DNA of 9,776 bases from the NCBI GenBank assembly GCA_005881055.1, contig VBHW01000042.1:1-9776 (forward strand). Reading direction: 5' to 3'. The stretch is from Chloroflexota bacterium (lineage in GTDB: Bacteria > Chloroflexota > Limnocylindria > Limnocylindrales > CSP1-4). Positions 5,586 to 9,776 of the stretch are shown piece after piece. The translations under genes were made by a program, and so were the position numbers. Below the pieces are notes generated by a model. That model was not told the DNA's origin and ran no database searches. It saw nothing but the letters and a program-made list of their open reading frames with translations. Positions within the stretch are counted from its first letter, which is position 1; the number at the start of each line of letters is the position of its first letter.

Positions 5586-5855
5586 ATGCCACCTGCCGCA
5601 CGCGCGAAGAAGCGCAACGACTACTTCCGGGACAGCCGCCGCCGCAAGGTGTGCGCGTTCTGCGCGGACAAGACGGTCACGATCGACTACAAGGAGGTCA
5701 ACCGCCTCCGCCGCTACCTGTCCGAGCGGGCGAAGATCGAGCCGCGCCGCAAGACGGGCACCTGCGCCCGCCACCAGCGCGAGCTGGCGATCGCCCTCAA
5801 GCGCGCCCGTCATGTCGCGCTGCTGCCGTACGCCCCTCAGCACCTTCGCCCCTGA
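5586..5855 (+). CDS. rpsR: 30S ribosomal protein S18 (zinc-binding form)
   Basis: 89 residues. The S18 core KKVCAFC-like stretch (21-26), TIDYKEVNRLRRYLSERAKIEPRRKTGTCARHQRELAIALKRARHVALLPY is plain. C23, C26, C60 and H63 form a CxxC...CxxH set, so this is the zinc-containing (C+) type. It forms a heterodimer with S6 on the 30S platform. An ACGGAGA site (5567-5573) lies 12 bases before the ATG. rplI, which often follows, is absent; a membrane transporter gene comes next after 63 bases. Confidence 0.97.
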   Translation: MPPAARAKKRNDYFRDSRRRKVCAFCADKTVTIDYKEVNRLRRYLSERAKIEPRRKTGTCARHQRELAIALKRARHVALLPYAPQHLRP

Positions 5856-5856
5856 C

Positions 5857-5901
5857 CGGCCGGCGGTGACCCAGCACCGGCGGTCCGGTCCAGGCCGGCC
5901 G
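5857..5901 (+). other. Inverted repeat between rpsR and the TauE-like gene
   Basis: CGGCCGGC (5857-5864) pairs with GCCGGCCG (5894-5901) over 8 bp. Inside lies a smaller GGTG/CACC stem (5865-5868/5875-5878). The structure starts 2 bases after the rpsR stop. It could attenuate read-through into the transporter genes, but GC content makes the evidence weak. Confidence 0.3.
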
Positions 5902-5918
5902 AAGCGGCGCCACATCGC

Positions 5919-6782
5919 GTGATCGTCGGCCTGGCAATGCTCGGGGCGGGCGCGGGCGCCGGGCTCTTCGGGTCCCTGCTCGGCCTGGGCGGGGGCACCC
6001 TCATCGTGCCGCTCCTGACGCTTGGATTCGGCCTGCCCCTGCGCGATGCGGTCGGCGTGAGCCTCGTCGCCGTCATCGTGACGAGCAGTGCGTCCGCCTC
6101 GGTCTTCCTCCAGCGGCACGCGGCGAACCTGCGCCTGGGCATGACGCTCGAGCTGTTCACGGCCACCGGCGCGATCGTCGGCGGGATCGTCGCCTTCGCG
6201 CTGGACGTCCGCCTCCTCGCGGGTCTCTTCGCGGCACTCCTGGTGTACGTGGGCCTGTCGATGGTGCTCCGTCGCGGGGCTCCTCCGGCTGAGGCGGAGG
6301 GCATCGCCGCCGCAGCCGACGACGACCCACCTGCCGCCGGCGCGGCGCTCGATGACACCGCGCGAGAGGGCCCCGGCCAGGGCGTTGCTGCGCGACTCTC
6401 GGGGCCGGGCTATCGCGTCCACCGGCTCGGTGCCGGTGTCGCCGGAAGCGTCTTCGCGGGGGTCGTCTCGGCCCTGCTCGGCATCGGCGGCGGGACGGTC
6501 AAAGTGCCGCTCATGCACCTCGCGATGGGGGTGCCGCTGCGCGTCGCGACGGCGACGAGCAACCTCATGATGGGCGTGACCGCGTCTGCGTCGGCGGTCA
6601 TCTACCTCCTCCGCGGGGGCATCGACCCGTACGTGGCCGGACCGACGGCGATCGGCGTCTTCGTCGGCGCCTCGATCGGCTCCCGGGTCGTCCACCGGAT
6701 CGATCTCCGGGTGCTTCGTCTCCTGTTCACGGTCGTCCTGCTGTACACCGCGTTCCAGATGGCGCGGAAGGCGCTGGGATGA
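5919..6782 (+). CDS. TauE/SafE family anion exporter-like membrane protein
   Basis: 287 residues with the twofold internal repeat of TauE/SafE proteins. Repeat one carries GSLLGLGGGTLIVPLL (18-33) and repeat two SALLGIGGGTVKVPLM (184-199), each followed by a GVPLR/GLPLR-type turn and helices (SNLMMGVTASASAVIYL, 214-230). About eight hydrophobic segments are visible, split by a hydrophilic Ala/Asp-rich loop at about 119-168. Family members are associated with export of sulfite, sulfoacetate or related organic anions; the substrate here is not determined. The GTG at 5919 gives the full first helix, but no Shine-Dalgarno precedes it; an internal ATG at 5937 (residue 7) is the alternative start. 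The stop overlaps the next ATG by four bases (ATGA), implying coupled translation. Confidence 0.9.
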   Translation: MIVGLAMLGAGAGAGLFGSLLGLGGGTLIVPLLTLGFGLPLRDAVGVSLVAVIVTSSASASVFLQRHAANLRLGMTLELFTATGAIVGGIVAFALDVRLLAGLFAALLVYVGLSMVLRRGAPPAEAEGIAAAADDDPPAAGAALDDTAREGPGQGVAARLSGPGYRVHRLGAGVAGSVFAGVVSALLGIGGGTVKVPLMHLAMGVPLRVATATSNLMMGVTASASAVIYLLRGGIDPYVAGPTAIGVFVGASIGSRVVHRIDLRVLRLLFTVVLLYTAFQMARKALG

Positions 6783-7165
6783 GCCAGGCGGCGCGCACCC
6801 CTCTGGCGGGCGACGCACTCGATGCGGCGCTCGCACGCCTGCTCGCGATCGGGACGTTCGCCGGCGTCGGGCTGCTCGCGATCGGCGTCGGTCTCATGGC
6901 CGTGGCGGGCCGATCGCCGCTCGACCCGAAGGCGCCGTTCGACCTCGGGCGCCTCCCGGTGGACGTCATGGCCGGTCGGCCCGAGGGCGTCCTCTGGCTG
7001 GGCCTCCTCGTCGTCATCGCGACCCCGTCGGCACGCGTCGCGGCCTCGCTCGCCGGCTTCGCCATGGCCGGGGAGCGGGCGATGGTCGCGGTGTCGGCGG
7101 CGATCCTCCTCGTCATCGCGGTGGGCGTGATCATCGGGACCGCGCTCGGCGAATCGGCGGCCTGA
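6779..7165 (+). CDS. DUF1634 family membrane protein
   Basis: 128 residues with three probable membrane helices (about 21-43, 68-92 and 101-122). The stretch GLLVVIATPSARVAASLAGFAMAGERAMVAVSAAILLVIA (75-114) fits the DUF1634 pattern of a helix ending in (A)TPxxRV, then F, a short charged turn and the last helix. DUF1634 genes are frequently found beside TauE/SafE genes, and this one shares an ATGA overlap with its TauE-like neighbour. An accessory subunit or assembly partner of the exporter is therefore a reasonable inference. No biochemical function is established that I know of. Confidence 0.85.
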   Translation: MSQAARTPLAGDALDAALARLLAIGTFAGVGLLAIGVGLMAVAGRSPLDPKAPFDLGRLPVDVMAGRPEGVLWLGLLVVIATPSARVAASLAGFAMAGERAMVAVSAAILLVIAVGVIIGTALGESAA

Positions 7166-7176
7166 CGGGAGACGCG

Positions 7177-8229
7177 ATGGACGTCGTCATCCTTGCCGGG
7201 GCCTTCGTCGTGATCCTCATCGGCGCCGAGCTGTTCACCAACGGCATCGAATGGGTCGGCCACAAGCTCAACCTCGCAGAGGGCGCGGTCGGATCGGTGC
7301 TCGCGGCCGTCGGGACGGCGCTGCCCGAGACGACGATCCCGCTCATCGCGATCCTCGTCGGGGGCACCGAGGCGGCGAACGAGGTGGGCGTGGGGGCCAT
7401 CCTGGGGGCGCCGTTCATGCTGTCGACGCTCGCGATGCTCGTGACGGGCATCGCGGTGCTCGTCGTCGCGCGCCGGAGAACGACGCAGGACGTCATGCTC
7501 GTCAACACGCGCGTCCTCGCGGCGGACATGCGCTACTTCGCGGTCGCGTACGTGATCGCGCTCGCGGCGGCGTTCCTCCCGGCCGATCTCGGCTGGCCGC
7601 GCTGGATCGTGGCGCTCGTCCTGCTCGGGATCTACGCCTATTACGTCCGGATGCACTTCAAGGAGGAGGCGGCCGCGTCGTCGAGCGACGACCTCGCGCC
7701 GCTGCGCCTCCAGCGCCTGGATCGCAAGGCGCCGGCCGACCTGGAGACGCCCCGCCTGCGGATCGTCTACTTCCAGGTCGTCCTCGCGCTCGCCTGCATC
7801 ATCCTCGGCGCGTACGCGTTCGTGGGCGCCGTCGAGCGGCTCGCGCACGCCCTCGGCTTCGGCGAGGCGCTGCTCGCCCTGATCATCGCCCCGATCGCGA
7901 CCGAGCTCCCCGAGAAGTTCAACAGCGTCATCTGGGTCCGCCAGGGCAAGGACACGCTCGCGATGGGCAACATCACCGGCGCCATGGTCTTCCAGAGCAC
8001 GATCCCGACGGTCGTGGCCCTCGCCTTCGCGTCGGAGCACTGGGCGATCACCCAGGACACCCTGCTCGTCTTCGGGTCGGCGCTCATCGCGTTCGCGTCC
8101 TCGGCCGCGATCTTCCTGCCGATGGCCTGGTCCGGGCGGCTGCGCGGCCGCGGGCTCCTCGTCGGCGGCGCCTTCTATGTCCTCTACCTCGGCGCGGTCG
8201 TGCGGAGCCTCGCGACGGGCGGGACCTGA
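7177..8229 (+). CDS. CaCA superfamily (sodium/calcium exchanger-like) membrane antiporter
   Basis: 350 residues with about ten hydrophobic helices in two inverted halves joined by a charged loop (about 160-195). The alpha repeats are AAVGTALPETTIPLIAILVG (43-62) and APIATELPEKFNSVIWV (238-254), with the central glutamates E51 and E246. The second parts of the repeats are GAILGAPFMLSTL (73-85) and GNITGAMVFQST (264-275). CaCA proteins exchange Ca2+ or other cations for Na+ or H+. Several residues that bind ions in characterised exchangers appear changed, so the substrate should not be assumed to be calcium. GGGAG (7167-7171) lies 5 bases before the ATG. The 11-base gap from the DUF1634 gene suggests one transcript with the TauE-like pair. 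Confidence 0.88.
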   Translation: MDVVILAGAFVVILIGAELFTNGIEWVGHKLNLAEGAVGSVLAAVGTALPETTIPLIAILVGGTEAANEVGVGAILGAPFMLSTLAMLVTGIAVLVVARRRTTQDVMLVNTRVLAADMRYFAVAYVIALAAAFLPADLGWPRWIVALVLLGIYAYYVRMHFKEEAAASSSDDLAPLRLQRLDRKAPADLETPRLRIVYFQVVLALACIILGAYAFVGAVERLAHALGFGEALLALIIAPIATELPEKFNSVIWVRQGKDTLAMGNITGAMVFQSTIPTVVALAFASEHWAITQDTLLVFGSALIAFASSAAIFLPMAWSGRLRGRGLLVGGAFYVLYLGAVVRSLATGGT

Positions 8230-8285
8230 CGGACGACTGAAAGGCCCCGGCCGGCCCATGATGCCGTGGCGACGGCGGGTGGCGC

Positions 8286-8291
8286 TATACT
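8286..8291 (+). promoter_or_regulatory. Candidate ilvE promoter -10 element
   Basis: TATACT within GCGCTATACT lies 79 bases before the chosen ilvE ATG. It is the closest match to the consensus -10 in the window. The -35 region is unclear. It also argues against the longer frame starting at 8266, which would begin upstream of the transcription start. Confidence 0.5.
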
Positions 8292-8370
8292 CCGGCCGGG
8301 CCGTGGGCGCGGGCGCGCGTCTCGGCGCGATCGATCGAGCGGCGTCCGCCAGAACGGGAGCTCCTCTCCG

Positions 8371-9432
8371 ATGCTCACCCAGAAGGCCACGGCAACCGGC
8401 CCGCACGGCGCGGCCGGCACGGCTCCTTCGGCCGCCCGCGAGGCGCCGACCGCACCGGAGGCTCCGACCACCCCGGCGCCCGCCGCGGGGACGAGCTCTG
8501 CGCCGAGCCTCGATGACCTCATCTGCTACTTCGAGGGCCGCTACGTCCCGATGGGTGAGGCGAAGGTCAGCGTCATGACGCACGCCTTCATGTACGGAAC
8601 CGCGACGTTCGAGGGGATCCGCGCCTACTGGAACCCGGAGCAGGAGCGCCTGTCGGCGGTCTTCCTGCGCGAGCACCCCGATCGCCTCCGCCGCTCGTGC
8701 CGGATCCTCCTCATGGACGACGTCCCGTCGGTCGACGACCTCCAGGCGATCGTCGTCGAGACCGTCCGCCGCAACAGGTTCCGCGAGGACGCGTACATCC
8801 GACCGTGCTTCTACAAGAGCACCCGGGCGATCGGGGTCCGGCTCCATCACCTCGAGCACGACTTCGACGTGATCACCGTGCCCTTCGGCAACTACATCGA
8901 CACCGAGGCCGGCGTCCGGATCATGACGTCGTCGTGGCGCCGTAACGCCGACGAGGCTCTCCCGGCGCGCGGCAAGATCACCGGCGGCTACGTGAACATG
9001 GCCTTCCAGAAGAGCGAGGCCGAGCTCAACGGGTTCGACGAGTCGCTCGTGCTCACGCCGGACGGCCACGCGTCCGAGGCGTCCGCCGCGAACCTGTTCA
9101 TGGTCCGGCGCGGGGTCGTCATCACGCCGCCGGTCTACGACGACATCCTCGAGGGCATCACGAGGGGAGCCATCCTCGAGCTCGCCGCCGCCGAGGGCAT
9201 TCCGACGGAGATCCGCTCGATCGACCGCTCGGAGCTGTACATCGCGGACGAGGTGTTCCTCTGTGGCACCGGCGTCCAGGTCAGCCCGGTCGTGGAGGTC
9301 GACCACCGCGCGGTCGGTACCGGCTCGGTCGGGCCGATCGCCCGGGCGATCAAGACACGCTACTTCGACGCGGTCCGGGGCCGCCTGCCGCAGTACCGGC
9401 ACTGGCTGACCCCCATCGACGAGGGTGGCTGA
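8371..9432 (+). CDS. ilvE: Branched-chain amino acid aminotransferase (fold type IV PLP enzyme)
   Basis: 353 residues from ATG 8371. It should transfer the amino group between glutamate and the keto acids of Leu, Ile and Val, the last synthetic and first catabolic step. The catalytic core starts near residue 51 (ICYFEGRYVPMGEAKVSVMTHAFMYGTATFEGIRAY). The PLP lysine is K202 in ARGKITGGYVN, E236 lies in SEASAANLF, and the phosphate-binding GITRGAILELA (262-272) and LCGTGVQVSPV (297-307) motifs are present. The core matches the ~305-residue norm. Ahead lies an Ala/Pro/Thr-rich extension (1-47) with no family homology. GGGAG (8356-8360) lies 10 bases before the ATG, and a promoter at 8286 supports this start; the frame is open to 8266. 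D-amino acid transaminase or ADC lyase are relatives, but length and motifs favour BCAT. Confidence 0.93.
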   Translation: MLTQKATATGPHGAAGTAPSAAREAPTAPEAPTTPAPAAGTSSAPSLDDLICYFEGRYVPMGEAKVSVMTHAFMYGTATFEGIRAYWNPEQERLSAVFLREHPDRLRRSCRILLMDDVPSVDDLQAIVVETVRRNRFREDAYIRPCFYKSTRAIGVRLHHLEHDFDVITVPFGNYIDTEAGVRIMTSSWRRNADEALPARGKITGGYVNMAFQKSEAELNGFDESLVLTPDGHASEASAANLFMVRRGVVITPPVYDDILEGITRGAILELAAAEGIPTEIRSIDRSELYIADEVFLCGTGVQVSPVVEVDHRAVGTGSVGPIARAIKTRYFDAVRGRLPQYRHWLTPIDEGG

Positions 9433-9776
9433 GGCCCTCGCGAGCGAGGTCGCGGAGACCGTCACAGCCGCGACCCCCGCCGCCAGCACGGGCCCGCTCG
9501 ACCGGGCGACGGGGGTGAGCGACGGCACGGCCGCGTTGTCCGCGGCAGAGCCTTTGGGCGAGGCCGCGCCGCCGACCGTCCGCGAGGCAACGCCCGTTGC
9601 AGATGGTGCTACCGCGGCCGCGCGTGCCGGGCTGGCGGTCATTCCGGGCCGGCCCGACTCGTCCGGAGCAATCGCGCCCCGGACGAACGTGCTGGCCGCA
9701 CAGGTCCCACGCACGATACGGGCGCTCGAGATCGTGCCCGGGGTCGTCACCTGGGCCCTCATCGTCGCGCCGATCG
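9425..9776 (+). CDS. Partial gene: Ala-rich N-terminus then a membrane segment, cut by the window end
   Basis: A frame beginning with GTG at 9425 stays open for 117 codons to the window edge. It overlaps the ilvE stop by 8 bases, suggesting coupled translation. Residues 1 to about 88 are Ala/Thr/Pro/Glu-rich low complexity without recognisable motifs. The last residues, RTIRALEIVPGVVTWALIVAPI, look like a short basic segment leading into a membrane helix, as in the N-termini of some membrane glycosyltransferases; that identity is a guess. Codons ending in A or T (GCA, CCT, GTT, GAT, GGT, ATT, ATA, CCA) are noticeably commoner than in neighbouring genes. A later GTG at 9689 (residue 89) is a possible alternative start, without a good ribosome site. 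Confidence 0.55.
   Translation, partial: MAEALASEVAETVTAATPAASTGPLDRATGVSDGTAALSAAEPLGEAAPPTVREATPVADGATAAARAGLAVIPGRPDSSGAIAPRTNVLAAQVPRTIRALEIVPGVVTWALIVAPI

Noticed and set aside
5082..6836. 584-codon minus-strand open frame opposite ssb, rpsR and the TauE-like gene
   Set aside because: It is a shadow of certain genes on the plus strand, with biased composition (RDE/HRR runs) and no motif or ribosome site.
8229..8370. Leader-peptide attenuator before ilvE
   Set aside because: No short frame rich in Leu, Ile or Val codons lies between the putative promoter at 8286 and the ATG at 8371, and no alternative terminator fold with a T-tract is visible.
6727..9762. 1011-codon open frame on the minus strand across the transporter genes and ilvE
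   Set aside because: It is antisense to four well-recognised genes, its product is Arg/Asp/Glu/His-rich low complexity without domains, and such frames are common opposite genes with high GC at third positions.

Overview
This is a high-GC bacterial chromosome window made mostly of housekeeping genes. It holds seven tRNA genes, ten complete protein genes and one partial gene. The composition, the zinc-type S18, the LemA-HtpX pair and the orphan receiver-CpaE ATPase would fit a high-GC Chloroflexota lineage, or something actinobacterium-like. That placement is inference; no 16S gene or lineage-specific marker is present.

Layout. (1) 1-238: tRNA-Leu(GAG) and tRNA-Val(TAC), with a strong hairpin between them. 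(2) 325-2028: a promoter, then lemA and htpX, an envelope pair; htpX is followed by a GC-rich hairpin with a GNRA-type tetraloop. (3) 2029-2409: 381 bases with no gene, holding GC-rich inverted and direct repeats, a short AT-richer stretch and a recognisable promoter. (4) 2410-2977: five tRNAs on one strand (Phe-GAA, Gly-GCC, Gln-TTG, Cys-GCA, Leu-TAA). (5) 3229-4458, minus strand: a receiver domain fused to a CpaE/TadZ-type MinD-like ATPase, with no pilus genes nearby. (6) 4459-4655: a divergent promoter region. (7) 4656-5855: rpsF-ssb-rpsR, the classic S6-SSB-S18 operon without rplI. (8) 5919-8229: three membrane genes in tight succession, namely a TauE/SafE-type anion exporter, its usual companion DUF1634 protein (ATGA overlap) and a divergent CaCA-family cation antiporter. 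(9) 8286-9432: an independently promoted branched-chain aminotransferase with an Ala/Pro/Thr-rich N-terminal extension. (10) 9425-end: the start of a further gene that overlaps it and runs off the window.

Two themes recur. Several upstream regions carry a similar extended -10 element (TGCTAGACT, identical before lemA and rpsF; TATCCT before both tRNA units; TATACT before ilvE). Likely transcription ends show GC-rich hairpins without T-tracts. I see no mobile element, CRISPR array, toxin-antitoxin pair or obvious defence system. The most unusual content is the degenerate ion-binding motifs of the CaCA protein and the isolated receiver-ATPase. The very long open frames on the opposite strands are GC-driven shadows.
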